From the NCBI RefSeq assembly GCF_000225505.1, contig NZ_BACI01000100.1, positions 1 through 64,000 on the forward strand: a DNA stretch of 64,000 nucleotides, given 5' to 3'. The notes beneath the pieces were generated by a model. The model was given only the letters and a program-made list of their open reading frames with translations. It was not told the DNA's origin and did no database searches. Both the position numbers and the translations under genes were made by a program. Numbering within the stretch: the stretch's first letter is position 1; every line of letters begins with the position of its first letter. The stretch comes from Gordonia alkanivorans NBRC 16433. GTDB taxonomy: Bacteria; Actinomycetota; Actinomycetes; Mycobacteriales; Mycobacteriaceae. Below are positions 43,786 through 53,132 of the stretch, in pieces.

Positions 43786-46700
43786 TCAGATCGTCATCTC
43801 GGGTGATCCGGCGCGGATGGTCTGGTTGTCGGTTGCGGACGCGCCACGTCGAGCGTCCTGTCGCGAGCCCGCATGTGAGTCGGCGTCCACCGCGTCTGTA
43901 CGCGCGGCGGTCACCGTCACACCGGGCTCCGTCACCGCGGCCTCGTCGGGATCGACACCGGCCTCCCAGAAGCCGCGATACAGACTGTCCAACGCCAGGA
44001 GTTGGTCGTGTGTTCCGAGTTCGACGATTCGGCCGCCGTCGACCACCGCGATGGTATCGGCGCGAGCCGCGGTGGCCAGCCGGTGCGCGACGATGACGGA
44101 GGTCCGGCGCCGAGTCATCGCCCGCCCGGCGGCCAGGACCTGCGCCTCGGTGGCCTGGTCGAGCGTGGCGGTCGCCTCGTCGAGCAGCAGGAGGTCGGGG
44201 TCGACGAGTTCGGCTCGGGCCAGTGCGATCAGCTGGCGCTGACCGGAGCTGAGGCCCTGGCCGCGTTCGCCGATGGGATGGTTCATGCGTCCCGGCAGGG
44301 CCGCGATCATCGGTAGGGCGCCCACCGCGGCCGCGGCCTCGACGATCGCGGCGCGATCGGCATCCGGCCGGCCGTAGGCGATGTTGTCCGCCACGGTCCC
44401 GGTGAACAGATGCGGCTCCTGCGGGACCAGGCCGAGTCGGCTGCGGTACCCGGAGAGGACGAGGTCGCCGATGTCGGTGCCGTCCACGAGGACGCGTCCG
44501 GTGGTCGGGTCGTAGAACCGGGCCAGCAGTTTCACGATCGTCGACTTGCCCGCGCCGGTTCGACCGACGAGGGCGAGCGAGGACCCGGCGGGGATGTGCA
44601 GGTCGACGTCGAGCAGGGCGTCGGATTCCGCGCCCTGATAGCGGAAGCCGACCCCGTCGAAATCGACCTCGCCGTCGAAGCCGGTGGCCGGCGGTGTCGT
44701 GGCGTCCGGGTTGACCCGCAGCGAACTCGGGGTCCGCAGCAGGTCGCCGATGCGCCGTAGGCCGACCGCCGCCTGCTGGTAACCGTCGAAGACCTGCGAG
44801 AGCTGCTGGACGGGACCGAACAGCATCGTGAGATAGAGGACGAAGGCGATCAGAGTGCCCGCGGTGAGTGAGCCGTCGGCCACCTGGCCGGCGCCGACGC
44901 CGAGTGCGATCGCGGTGGCGATGTCCGACATCAGCATGATCAGCGGGAAGTACGAGGCGATCGCCCGCTGCGAGACCATCCGTGCCGCGACCCACGCCGC
45001 CGAACGCTGCCCGAAACGCTTCTGTGCGTCGTCGGTGCGGAGGTAGGTCTGGGTGGTCTTGATCCCGGCGATGTTCTCCTGGAAGTCGGCGTTCACCGTG
45101 CTGATCAGTTCGCGGGACCGCGTGTAGGCGGCGGTCGCGACACGCCGGAAGACGACGGTCGCCACGACCAGCAGCGGGAAGACGGGTAACACCAGCAGTG
45201 CGAGCGACGGCCCGGTGACCAGCAACGCGACCGTGACGCCGACCAGGGTGAGGAGTGCGACGATCGCCGACGTCAGACCGGTCTGCAGGAAGGTCGACAA
45301 CGCGTCGATGTCGGTCGTCATCCGCGTCATGATCCGACCCGACAGCTCGCGCTCGTAGTAGTCCAGGCCGAGGCGCTGGATGTGGGCGTAACTGCGGATG
45401 CGCAGTCCGAACAGCACGCGCTCACCCGCTCGGGTGGAGGTCATCGTCAACAGGGACGCGGCGACCCACCCGACGCCGACGAGTGCCACACCGCCGATCG
45501 CCGCCCACCACAGGGTGCGCTGGTCGTGGTCGCCGGCCGCGTCGATGACGGCGCGGGCGATGCTGGGGAAGGCCAGGCCGACGAGGGTGTCGACGGCGAT
45601 GGCGACCAACGCGAAGGCGAGCAGCCAGCGGACCGGTCGTAGGAGGCCGCGGAGGGTGAAGTCCGGGTTCTCGCGCCGGGCGTCGGCGACGTCCACCGCT
45701 GGGTCCTCGACGGCCGGCGGCAGCGCGTCGACCCTCGCCTGGAGTTCGGGCGTCGCCGGCATCGACCCCAGTGCGCTGGCGACACCGCCGCCCCGCTGCC
45801 CGGTCCGCGTGCCCGCGCCCACCGCCGGGCCGGTCCGCGTATACGTCTGCTCGTCGAGGAATTGCGTTGTCGGCCAGAAGCTCTCGACGGTGTGGTCGGA
45901 GATGCTCGGCCGGCTGGGCGGCGAGACGACGTCCGGGTCACCGACGGCGTTCGTCATCAGCTCGCGGAACCGCGCCGAGGAGGCCTCGAGCTCGGCCGGC
46001 GTCCCGATCGCGGTGATCCGGCCCTCGTCCAGCACGGCGACCCGGTCGGCGAGGACGAGTGTCGACCGCCGGTGGGCGAGGACCAGCATGGTGCGTCTCT
46101 GATCACGTAGGCGGCCGAGGATCCGGGCCTCGGTGGTGGCGTCGACCGCCGATGTCGCGTCGTCGAGCACCAGGACGCGCGGGTCGGCGAAGAGGGCACG
46201 CGCGAGGGCGATCCGCTGGCGCTGTCCGCCGGAGAGGGTCAGGCCGCGTTCGCCGACGACGGTGTCGTAGCCGTCCGGGAGTGCCTCGATGAACTCGGTG
46301 GCCTCGGCCGCGGCCGCCGCGGCTCGCACCCGGTCGGCGAGCGAATCGGGGTCGGCGGTGGCGCCCGGTCCCATGGCGATGTTCGCGGTGATGGTGTCGG
46401 AGAAGAGGAACGGTTCGTCGAAGACGGCGGCGACGGCTTCGTGCAGCGCAGTCGGCGACAGCGAGTCCACCGGGTGCGGGCCGTCGGCGCCGACAAGGGA
46501 GATCGTGCCGGCGTCGGGTCTCTCGTAGCGGCTGACCAGGTCGGCGATGGTCGACTTCCCGGAGCCGGGTGGCCCGACGATCGCCACGCATTCGCCGGGT
46601 TCGATACGCAGGTCGATCCCGCTCAGCACGGCGGGCGGATCGTCGGCCTCGTGGGTGTGATGGGCGAAGGAGACGTTCTCCAGTTCGACGCCGAGCGGGC

Positions 46701-47745
46701 CGTCGGGCAGCGTGCCGGTCGCGGTCTCACCGGGATCGCGCGGGTGATCGATGACGTCGTAGACGCGTTCCACCGCCGCGCGGGCGAGCTGGGCGTTGAC
46801 GATGAGATTGGTGAGCAGACGGGCAATGCCGGTCATCGCGGTGACGTAGGTGGTGAACGCGAGGAACGTGCCGGCGGTGATCGCGTCCGTCATCGTCAGG
46901 TAGCCGCCGGCGACGATCACGCCGACCATGCCGAGTTGGGGGATGGCGCTCAGGGTGGGGGCGAAACGGGCGTTGATCCGGGCCGCGCGCAGGCGCCGGG
47001 CGAACAAGGTGCGGCAGCGCGTCACCAGTCCGTCGACGGCGCGGTCCTCCTGGCCGAAGCCCTTGACGACGCGGACGCCGGTGACGGTCTCCTCCACGTG
47101 CTGGGCCACATCGGCCGCGGACTGCTGCGCGGACCACGTCGCCGCGAAGAGCTTTCGGCGGGTACGGAAGACCTCCAGGGCGATCAGCGGCGCGATCACC
47201 AGTGCGACGGCGGTGAGCAGCGGGGAGAGATAGGCCATGACTCCGAGCGCGACGACCATCTGCACCGCGGCACCCAACGAGAGCGGTGCCATCGCCAGCA
47301 AGCCCTGGACCACCTGGATGTCGGAGATGGAGCGGGAGACGATCTGTCCCGTCCGGATCTGGTGCTGGCTGCGGCCGTCGAGGTGCAGCAGGGTGTCGAG
47401 CAGGCGCCGGCGCAGGTTGTTCTGCACGTTGACCGCGAGGCGGCCGGCGAACACGCGCCGTCCGAAGTGGCAGGCGTAACGCACGAACGCGAGAACGACC
47501 AGGCCCGTGATGATGGTGGACAAGGCGAGGCCGTCGTCGATCACGCCGGTGGCCCGGTCGATCGCGCCCTTGGCCAGCAGGGGCATCACGACGTCGACGG
47601 CCACCGCGATCATCGTGACGGTCAGGGTCACGATGACGATGCGGCGATAACGCCACGCCTCGCCGAGCAGCTTCCGGATCCAGCCCGGCGGCGAGGTGGT
47701 TGGGGTGCTCCCGGTGGCGGGAGGCATGGTCGGCTCCGGGATCAC
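43786..47745 (-). CDS. Fused two-half ABC exporter (TMD-NBD-TMD-NBD)
   Basis: A single 1319-residue chain holding both halves of an ABC exporter, like M. tuberculosis Rv0194 in layout. Half 1: helices from about 35, Walker A GPPGSGKST at 391-399, signature LSGGQ at 504-508, Walker B VLDD at 526-529, switch His558. Half 2 starts near 690 and ends with Walker A GRTGAGKST, signature LSSGQ, Walker B LLLLDEATATLD and VAHRLAT. In NBD1 the catalytic glutamate is Asp529 and the Q-loop glutamine is Asp443, so one of the two ATP sites is degenerate. It is joined by a 4-base overlap to the EcsC gene upstream. The cargo is unknown; it lies 138 bases upstream of kgd. Confidence 0.9.
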   Translation of the reverse strand: MIPEPTMPPATGSTPTTSPPGWIRKLLGEAWRYRRIVIVTLTVTMIAVAVDVVMPLLAKGAIDRATGVIDDGLALSTIITGLVVLAFVRYACHFGRRVFAGRLAVNVQNNLRRRLLDTLLHLDGRSQHQIRTGQIVSRSISDIQVVQGLLAMAPLSLGAAVQMVVALGVMAYLSPLLTAVALVIAPLIALEVFRTRRKLFAATWSAQQSAADVAQHVEETVTGVRVVKGFGQEDRAVDGLVTRCRTLFARRLRAARINARFAPTLSAIPQLGMVGVIVAGGYLTMTDAITAGTFLAFTTYVTAMTGIARLLTNLIVNAQLARAAVERVYDVIDHPRDPGETATGTLPDGPLGVELENVSFAHHTHEADDPPAVLSGIDLRIEPGECVAIVGPPGSGKSTIADLVSRYERPDAGTISLVGADGPHPVDSLSPTALHEAVAAVFDEPFLFSDTITANIAMGPGATADPDSLADRVRAAAAAAEATEFIEALPDGYDTVVGERGLTLSGGQRQRIALARALFADPRVLVLDDATSAVDATTEARILGRLRDQRRTMLVLAHRRSTLVLADRVAVLDEGRITAIGTPAELEASSARFRELMTNAVGDPDVVSPPSRPSISDHTVESFWPTTQFLDEQTYTRTGPAVGAGTRTGQRGGGVASALGSMPATPELQARVDALPPAVEDPAVDVADARRENPDFTLRGLLRPVRWLLAFALVAIAVDTLVGLAFPSIARAVIDAAGDHDQRTLWWAAIGGVALVGVGWVAASLLTMTSTRAGERVLFGLRIRSYAHIQRLGLDYYERELSGRIMTRMTTDIDALSTFLQTGLTSAIVALLTLVGVTVALLVTGPSLALLVLPVFPLLVVATVVFRRVATAAYTRSRELISTVNADFQENIAGIKTTQTYLRTDDAQKRFGQRSAAWVAARMVSQRAIASYFPLIMLMSDIATAIALGVGAGQVADGSLTAGTLIAFVLYLTMLFGPVQQLSQVFDGYQQAAVGLRRIGDLLRTPSSLRVNPDATTPPATGFDGEVDFDGVGFRYQGAESDALLDVDLHIPAGSSLALVGRTGAGKSTIVKLLARFYDPTTGRVLVDGTDIGDLVLSGYRSRLGLVPQEPHLFTGTVADNIAYGRPDADRAAIVEAAAAVGALPMIAALPGRMNHPIGERGQGLSSGQRQLIALARAELVDPDLLLLDEATATLDQATEAQVLAAGRAMTRRRTSVIVAHRLATAARADTIAVVDGGRIVELGTHDQLLALDSLYRGFWEAGVDPDEAAVTEPGVTVTAARTDAVDADSHAGSRQDARRGASATDNQTIRAGSPEMTI

Positions 47746-48467
47746 CGGGAGCCGGGCGGTAGCGGGCTCGTCTCGTTCACCACCTCGGCGTCGAGAACCC
47801 AGAAGGCAGGTGCGGGGCCGAATGCCTCCCGCGCGTTGTTGACCACCTTGCGGCCGAGCGCGCGGCTTCCCGCGCCGCCGATGACCGCTCCGATGCCGGC
47901 GGGCATCAGCTTGCCGAAGATCAACGGCGCGCGCCGGATCGCGTACTTGCGCACGAGCTTGTTGACCAGGGTCTTGTTGAGTTTGGTGATGGCGCCCGAC
48001 GGCAGGGCCGCACCGCCGAGCCGGCGCAGGGGGCCGCCGCGCGTACCGACGACCCGGCCGAGGGCGAGCACACCTTCCTCGCCGAGCGCGACCGCCAGGA
48101 CGAGCGACTTGCGTCGATCGGTCTCGTGGACGCCGATGCCGTGGACCTCGGCGATCGACAGGGCGAGCAGTGCCGAGGCCTCGAGGAAGAAGGCGGTGTC
48201 GCCGGTCATCGCGCCGAAGGCCGTCATCGTCCCGACCCCGGGCACGGCGGCTGCCGCGCCGACCGCTCCACCTGAACCGGTGACCGCGTTCAGGTAGCGC
48301 TTCTCGAGGCGCTCGATGATCTGGGCGGGGGAGTCGTCGGGGTACTTGCGGCGCAGCGAGTCGACGTATTTCTTGACCGCCGGGCCCTGCAGGCGCTGCG
48401 CGCGGTCGAGGATGCCGCCGGTGACCTCGACGGCCTTGCCGGCGGGCTTGGGAGTGGGGTCGGTCAT
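47742..48467 (-). CDS. EcsC-family protein
   Basis: A 241-residue protein with several short hydrophobic or glycine-rich stretches (VTGSGGAVGAAAAVPGVG; ADTAFFLEASALLALSIAEVHGI-like region; LMPAGIGAVIGGAGSRALG) that match the EcsC/peptidase-like family. EcsC is named for a third gene of the Bacillus ecs ABC operon, and its biochemistry is unknown. In mycobacteria the likely counterpart is Rv1249c, next to kgd and an MFS gene. Here it is translationally coupled at both ends (ATGA overlaps), with the GST gene upstream and the ABC exporter downstream. A link to the exporter is plausible. The ATG at 48467 is clear. Confidence 0.75.
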   Translation of the reverse strand: MTDPTPKPAGKAVEVTGGILDRAQRLQGPAVKKYVDSLRRKYPDDSPAQIIERLEKRYLNAVTGSGGAVGAAAAVPGVGTMTAFGAMTGDTAFFLEASALLALSIAEVHGIGVHETDRRKSLVLAVALGEEGVLALGRVVGTRGGPLRRLGGAALPSGAITKLNKTLVNKLVRKYAIRRAPLIFGKLMPAGIGAVIGGAGSRALGRKVVNNAREAFGPAPAFWVLDAEVVNETSPLPPGSR

Positions 48468-49540
48468 GACTGGGGTACCCAATTCTCCTGGGGGACGACC
48501 TCGTCGGGCCGTGGGGGGCCGGGCGGCGTGCCGTCGCCGAAGGGACGCCCGCCGAGTTCCTCGCGGTGGTGTGGGGTCAGCCATCCCCGCAGGTCGGGGC
48601 CCTTGGGCACGATCTGCGTGGGGTTCACATCGGTGTGCACGATGTAGTAGTGCTGCTTGATCTGGGTGAAATCGGTGGTGTCGCCGAAGCCGGGGGTCTG
48701 GAACAGGTCGCGGGCGTAGGCCCACAGCACCGGCATCTCGCTGAGCTTGCTGCGATTGCACTTGAAATGGCCGTGGTAGACGGGATCGAAGCGGGCGAGG
48801 GTCGTGAACAGCCGGACGTCGGCCTCGGTGATGGTGTCGCCGACCAGGTACCGCTGCGTCGACAACCGCTCGGACAGCTCGTCGAGCTTGGTGAACAGGC
48901 GGTCGTAAGCGGCCTCGTAGGCCTCCTGGCTGCCGGCGAACCCGCACCGGTAGACGCCGTTGTTGACCTCGGTGTAGATCCCGTGGCTGACCTCGTCGAT
49001 CTCGTCGCGCAGGCGTTCGGGGTAGAGCTCGGGCGCGCCGTCGCGGTGGAACGCGGTCCATTCCAGCGAGAAGTCGATCGTCATCTGGGGGAAGTCGTTG
49101 GTGACGACCTCACCGGTGGGGACGTCGACGATCGCCGGCACGGTGATCCCCTTGGGGTAACCCGGGATCCGCTTCTCGTAGGCGTCCTTGAGGCGCGGGA
49201 TCTGCAGGACGGGGTCGAGGCCCCCGGGGTCGAGGTCGAAGGTCCACGAGTTCTTGTCGTGGGTGGGTCCGCACAGTCCGAGTGAGATGGCGTCCTCGAG
49301 CCCGAGGAGTCGGCGGACGATGAGCGTCCGGTTGGCCCAGGGGCAGGCGCGTGCGGCGACGAGACGATAGCGCCCGGCCTCGACGGGGTAGCCGTCCCGG
49401 TCGTCGGCGGTGATGCGGGTCTCGATGTACTTGGTGTCCCGCACGAACTCCTGGCCGGACATCACATAGCTGCCCTGCTCCCCGGAATCGGTTGTCCCGG
49501 TGGGGTCGCTCTGGGTGGATTCCTCCGGCGCATGAGTCAT
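48464..49540 (-). CDS. Xi-class glutathione/mycothiol S-transferase (YqjG/ECM4 type)
   Basis: A 358-residue thiol transferase of the S-glutathionyl-hydroquinone reductase family. The catalytic cysteine is in RACPWANR (about residues 64-71), inside the usual R-x-CPWA-x-R motif, and the fold continues with the WTFDLDPGG, VPAIVDVPTGEVVTNDF and ERLSTQRYLVGDTITEADVRLF motifs. Actinobacteria have mycothiol instead of glutathione, so the partner thiol is probably mycothiol. The reaction would remove the thiol from quinone or aromatic adducts. It heads the run GST-EcsC-ABC; the upstream side faces the PadR gene across a palindrome. The ATG at 49540 is good. Confidence 0.85.
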   Translation of the reverse strand: MTHAPEESTQSDPTGTTDSGEQGSYVMSGQEFVRDTKYIETRITADDRDGYPVEAGRYRLVAARACPWANRTLIVRRLLGLEDAISLGLCGPTHDKNSWTFDLDPGGLDPVLQIPRLKDAYEKRIPGYPKGITVPAIVDVPTGEVVTNDFPQMTIDFSLEWTAFHRDGAPELYPERLRDEIDEVSHGIYTEVNNGVYRCGFAGSQEAYEAAYDRLFTKLDELSERLSTQRYLVGDTITEADVRLFTTLARFDPVYHGHFKCNRSKLSEMPVLWAYARDLFQTPGFGDTTDFTQIKQHYYIVHTDVNPTQIVPKGPDLRGWLTPHHREELGGRPFGDGTPPGPPRPDEVVPQENWVPQS

Positions 49541-49594
49541 GCCGTCCACAGTAATGATGGCCGGCGACACTTGGCAGCAACCGAACACCTGCGT

Positions 49595-49612
49595 ATATTC
49601 CGACTGGAATAT
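49595..49612. promoter_or_regulatory. Perfect palindrome between GST and padR, candidate PadR operator
   Basis: ATATTCC (49595-49601) and GGAATAT (49606-49612) are exact reverse complements around GACT, within the 122-base divergent region. It is AT-rich in a GC-rich setting and lies in the place expected for a PadR site, 51 bases before the padR start. Confidence 0.6.
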
Positions 49613-49662
49613 TCGACGCCGATCAGCGGTCCCGCAGGCCGCCCGGACCAAGGGGGTCGCGC

Positions 49663-50328
49663 ATGGCGTGTTCCGCACCGCTCGGACCGGTGGCGATCCT
49701 GGTGCTCGGCCTTCTCCTCGAGCGTCCGATGCACCCGTACGAGATGGTTCAGACGACCGTCGCGCGTCGCGAGGACCGGTTGGCGAAGTTCCGCGCCGGC
49801 ACCCTGTACCACGCGGTCGACCGGCTGTCGGAGAACGGATTGATCGAGGTCCACGAGGTCCGTCGCGAGGGCAACCGGCCCGAACGGACCGTGTACGCGA
49901 TCACCGGCCCGGGTCGGGAGGCTCTGACCGAGAACCTCGAACGCATCCTCGAGACGAGACCCGAGGAGTACCCGGAGCTCTACCTCGCCCTGTCGGAGGC
50001 GCATGGTCTGCCCCGGGACCGGGTCGTCGAACTCCTCGAACGGCGGGTCGCGACCATGCGGGCCGACCTCGCCGACGTCGAGGCCGCCGTCACGGAGTTC
50101 CGGGCCCACGGGAAACCGGAGATGTTCTTCCTCGACGGGGGTTGCCGGATCGCGACGCTCACCGCCCAGATCGCCTGGCTCGACGACCTCGTCGACCGGC
50201 TCCGCACTCACCGCATCGACTGGCTCGACGATCCGGATTCGCCGTATCTCGTTCCGACCCAGCCGAATCCCGCCACGGCACCGAATGCCGCGGCAGACGC
50301 CGAACACCTCGCACAGAAGGTCGAGTAG
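49663..50328 (+). CDS. PadR-family transcriptional regulator
   Basis: A 221-residue winged-helix regulator. The N-terminal domain is GPVAILVLGLLLERPMHPYEMV, then TLYHAVDRLSENGLIEVHEV and a beta wing (VYAITGPGREAL); the C-terminal half has the dimerisation helices seen in Vir-type members. PadR proteins usually repress detox or efflux genes and release in response to phenolic or drug-like molecules. It is 3 bases from, and probably in one message with, the MFS exporter, and divergent from the GST run. The palindrome just upstream is a likely target. Confidence 0.87.
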   Translation: MACSAPLGPVAILVLGLLLERPMHPYEMVQTTVARREDRLAKFRAGTLYHAVDRLSENGLIEVHEVRREGNRPERTVYAITGPGREALTENLERILETRPEEYPELYLALSEAHGLPRDRVVELLERRVATMRADLADVEAAVTEFRAHGKPEMFFLDGGCRIATLTAQIAWLDDLVDRLRTHRIDWLDDPDSPYLVPTQPNPATAPNAAADAEHLAQKVE

Positions 50329-50330
50329 TG

Positions 50331-51884
50331 ATGACCCGTTCCACCCCTGACACCGGGGTCACCGGCTCCGAGGTGACGACGAGGCCCTGGGCGGCGCTGA
50401 TGGCGCTGTGCGTGGGCTTCTTCATGATCCTCGTCGACATGACGATCGTGGCGGTCGCGCAGCCGCGCATCCAGGCCGACCTGAACACCGACGTCAACGG
50501 CGTCGTGTGGGTCACGAGCGCCTACCTGCTGACCTATGCGGTGCCGTTGCTCATCACCGGGCGCCTCGGCGACAAGTACGGGCCGAAGTCGATGTACCAG
50601 ATCGGCCTGATCGTCTTCACGATCGCCAGCGTGTGGTGCGGACTGTCGGATTCGATCGGCGAGCTCATCGCCGCTCGCGCCCTGCAGGGCGTCGGCGCCG
50701 CGCTCATCACCCCGCAGACGATGTCGCTGATCACGCGTATCTTCCCGCCGGAGAAGCGCGGTGCGGCCATGGGTATCTGGGGCACGGTCGCCGGGGTCGC
50801 GACCCTCGTGGGGCCGCTGCTCGGCGGCGTCCTCACCGACGCGTTCGGCTGGGAATGGATCTTCTTCATCAACGTGCCCGTCGGCATCGCGGGACTCGTG
50901 CTGGCCGCGGTCCTGGTCCCGCAGGTCGAGACCAACGACCACCAGTTCGACTGGATCGGCGTGGGCTTGTCGGCCGTCGGCCTGTCCGCGCTCGTGTTCG
51001 GCATCCAGGAGGGCGAGAGCTTCGACTGGGCCGCCTGGGTCTGGGCCCTGATCGGCGGCGGGCTCATCTTCCTCGGCGTCTTCGTCTGGTGGCAGTCGCG
51101 CATCCGGACCGAGCCGCTGCTCCCGCTCTCGCTGTTCCGGGATCGCAACTTCGCGCTGGCCACCGTGGGCATCTCCTCGATGGGCTTCGCGGTGTCGGCC
51201 ATGATGATCCCGCTGACCTTCTTCCTGCAGCTCGTCGGCGGGATGACCCCGACCCAGTCGGCGGTCGTGCTGGTGCCGATGGCGATCCTGACGGGCATCC
51301 TCGCGCCGATCGTCGGTCGCGTGGTCGACCGTGTGCACCCGCGGGCCATCGTCTCCACCGCGCTGCTGCTCAACGCGATCGCCATCGGCTGGCTGGGTGT
51401 GGTCGCGCGACCGGACACCCCGGTCTGGATGATCATCCTGCCCCTGTGCCTGATGGGTGTCGCGTCGGCCGGTATCTGGGCTCCCTTGGCCGCCACCGCG
51501 ACCCGCAACCTGCCGTGGCATCAGGCCGGTGCGGGCGCCGGTGTGTACAACACCCTGCGCGTGATCGGCTCGGTGCTGGGCTCGGCGATGATCGGTGCCC
51601 TCCTGCAGTCGCGCCTCGCCGCCGAGCTGCCCGGGATCGACGCCGGCGCCGCGCAGGATGCGAGTGGCGCGAACCAGCTTCCGGAGTTCCTCCGCGAGGG
51701 CTTCGCCTCCGCGATGGGGCAGTCGCTGTTCCTCCCCGCGGCGGCGTTGCTGGTCGGCGTCGTGGCGACGTTCTTCTTCGTGCGGCCCGCGCATCAGATG
51801 CCGCCGGCCGCGGCCGTACCCGGTGGGCCCGCCGATGCCGCGGCGGGTAGCGCGACTCACAATGCCCCGTTGACCGGGGCCTGA
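50331..51884 (+). CDS. MFS drug exporter, DHA2 (14-helix) type
   Basis: A 517-residue proton-driven exporter. It has about 14 helices, with the DHA2 motifs at helix 1 (ILVDMTIVAVAQPRIQADL), the loop 2-3 motif A (GRLGDKYGPKSMY), and motif C in helix 5 (GPLLGGVLTDAFGWEWIF). Such pumps remove dyes, antibiotics or quats. In M. tuberculosis Rv1250, beside Rv1249c and kgd, is the likely counterpart, so the group kgd-EcsC-MFS is old while the fused ABC gene looks inserted (inference). PadR immediately upstream probably controls it. A GTG at 50328 is an equal start. Confidence 0.9.
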   Translation: MTRSTPDTGVTGSEVTTRPWAALMALCVGFFMILVDMTIVAVAQPRIQADLNTDVNGVVWVTSAYLLTYAVPLLITGRLGDKYGPKSMYQIGLIVFTIASVWCGLSDSIGELIAARALQGVGAALITPQTMSLITRIFPPEKRGAAMGIWGTVAGVATLVGPLLGGVLTDAFGWEWIFFINVPVGIAGLVLAAVLVPQVETNDHQFDWIGVGLSAVGLSALVFGIQEGESFDWAAWVWALIGGGLIFLGVFVWWQSRIRTEPLLPLSLFRDRNFALATVGISSMGFAVSAMMIPLTFFLQLVGGMTPTQSAVVLVPMAILTGILAPIVGRVVDRVHPRAIVSTALLLNAIAIGWLGVVARPDTPVWMIILPLCLMGVASAGIWAPLAATATRNLPWHQAGAGAGVYNTLRVIGSVLGSAMIGALLQSRLAAELPGIDAGAAQDASGANQLPEFLREGFASAMGQSLFLPAAALLVGVVATFFFVRPAHQMPPAAAVPGGPADAAAGSATHNAPLTGA

Positions 51885-51931
51885 GCGCGCGTCCCACGAT
51901 CTGTCGGGCCCCGACCGTATGGTTTGTCACC

Positions 51932-53119
51932 ATGCGGATCGTGCACACCTCCGACTGGCACCTGGGCCGGACGTTCCATGGTGTCGACCTGCTCGCCGAC
52001 CAGCGTCGTGCGCTGAGCCACCTCGCCGAGCTGGTCGCCGCCGAATCGGCCGACGCCGTGATCGTCGCCGGCGACGTCTACGACCGTTCGGTGCCCTCGG
52101 CCGACGCGGTGCGTGCCTACGACGAAGGCCTGGCCGAGATCGCCGCCGCCGGTGCCCGGATCATCGTCACCTCGGGCAACCACGACTCGCCCACGCGCCT
52201 CGGCGCGGGGTCGGCGTTCGCGGCGGCCGGCGGACTGCACCTGCGGACCTCGATCGAGGGGATCGCCGAGCCGATCGTCCTGTCCGACGAGCACGGCGAG
52301 GTCGCGGTGTACGGCATCCCGTACCTCGAACCCGACACCGCCCGTCGCCATCTCGGGGTCGAGGAGGTGTGCGGCCACACCGCAGTTCTCGATGCCGCGA
52401 TGACCCGCATCCGCGCCGACCTCGCGTCCCGGCAGGCCCGATCGATCGTCGTCGCCCACGCCTTCGTCAGCGGCGCCGCCGCCTCCGGGTCCGAGCGGTC
52501 GATCAGCGTCGGGGGAGTCGAAACCGTTCCCGCCGAGACCTTCTCCGGTGCCGATTACGTCGCCCTCGGTCATCTGCACTCGCCGCAGCGCGTCACCGAC
52601 ACCGTCCGGTACAGCGGTTCGCTGCTCCCGTACTCCTTCGGCGAGCGCACGCATCGCAAAGCGGTGTGGGTGGTCGACCTCGATGCCGACGGGGTCGGCG
52701 ATATCCGCAAGCACGAGCTTCCGGTCGTGCGCGAGTTGAGCTCCCTCCGTGGAACACTCGACGAGTTGCTGACCTCGGAGCAGTTCGCGGGCGCCGAGGA
52801 CCACTACGTCGAGGTGACCTTGACCGACGCGGTACGCCCGCTCGACGCGATGCGACGCCTGCGGGAGCGGTTCCCGTGCGCGGTGCACGTGCAGTGGGAC
52901 CGCCCGCACACCGGCTCGGGGGTCGACTACCGTTCGCGGGTCCGCGGCCGGAGCGATGCCGAGATCATCAACTCCTTCATCGAGGACGTCCGCGACACCC
53001 CGACCAAGGGGGAGCGGGTGCTGATCGAACGCGCACTGCGGGCGGTCGTCGGCGAACCCGAGGCCGACGGCGAGCTCGCGCTGTTCGCCCTCGATGCGTT
53101 CGTCGCCGAGACCGCGTGA
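51932..53119 (+). CDS. sbcD: Exonuclease SbcD (Mre11-type nuclease)
   Basis: SbcD is the nuclease of the SbcCD complex, which trims DNA ends and hairpins. The 395-residue protein has the five phosphoesterase motifs: TSDWHLGRTFHG at 6-17, AGDVYDR, TSGNHDS, VAHAFV and LGHLHSPQ. The C-terminal part binds SbcC. The ATG at 51932 starts cleanly; it is 47 bases from the MFS gene. sbcC begins 13 bases after its stop. Mycobacterial counterparts are Rv1277-Rv1278. Nothing unusual is seen. Confidence 0.95.
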   Translation: MRIVHTSDWHLGRTFHGVDLLADQRRALSHLAELVAAESADAVIVAGDVYDRSVPSADAVRAYDEGLAEIAAAGARIIVTSGNHDSPTRLGAGSAFAAAGGLHLRTSIEGIAEPIVLSDEHGEVAVYGIPYLEPDTARRHLGVEEVCGHTAVLDAAMTRIRADLASRQARSIVVAHAFVSGAAASGSERSISVGGVETVPAETFSGADYVALGHLHSPQRVTDTVRYSGSLLPYSFGERTHRKAVWVVDLDADGVGDIRKHELPVVRELSSLRGTLDELLTSEQFAGAEDHYVEVTLTDAVRPLDAMRRLRERFPCAVHVQWDRPHTGSGVDYRSRVRGRSDAEIINSFIEDVRDTPTKGERVLIERALRAVVGEPEADGELALFALDAFVAETA

Positions 53120-53132
53120 GTGCTGACGGCGT

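Noticed and set aside
40732-43806. 1024-codon frame antisense to kgd
   Set aside because: Composition (D, V, R, H, L) is that of a shadow of kgd, and no motif is present.
46441-48297. 618-codon plus-strand frame over the ABC and EcsC genes
   Set aside because: Shadow of the coding strand; no family signature.
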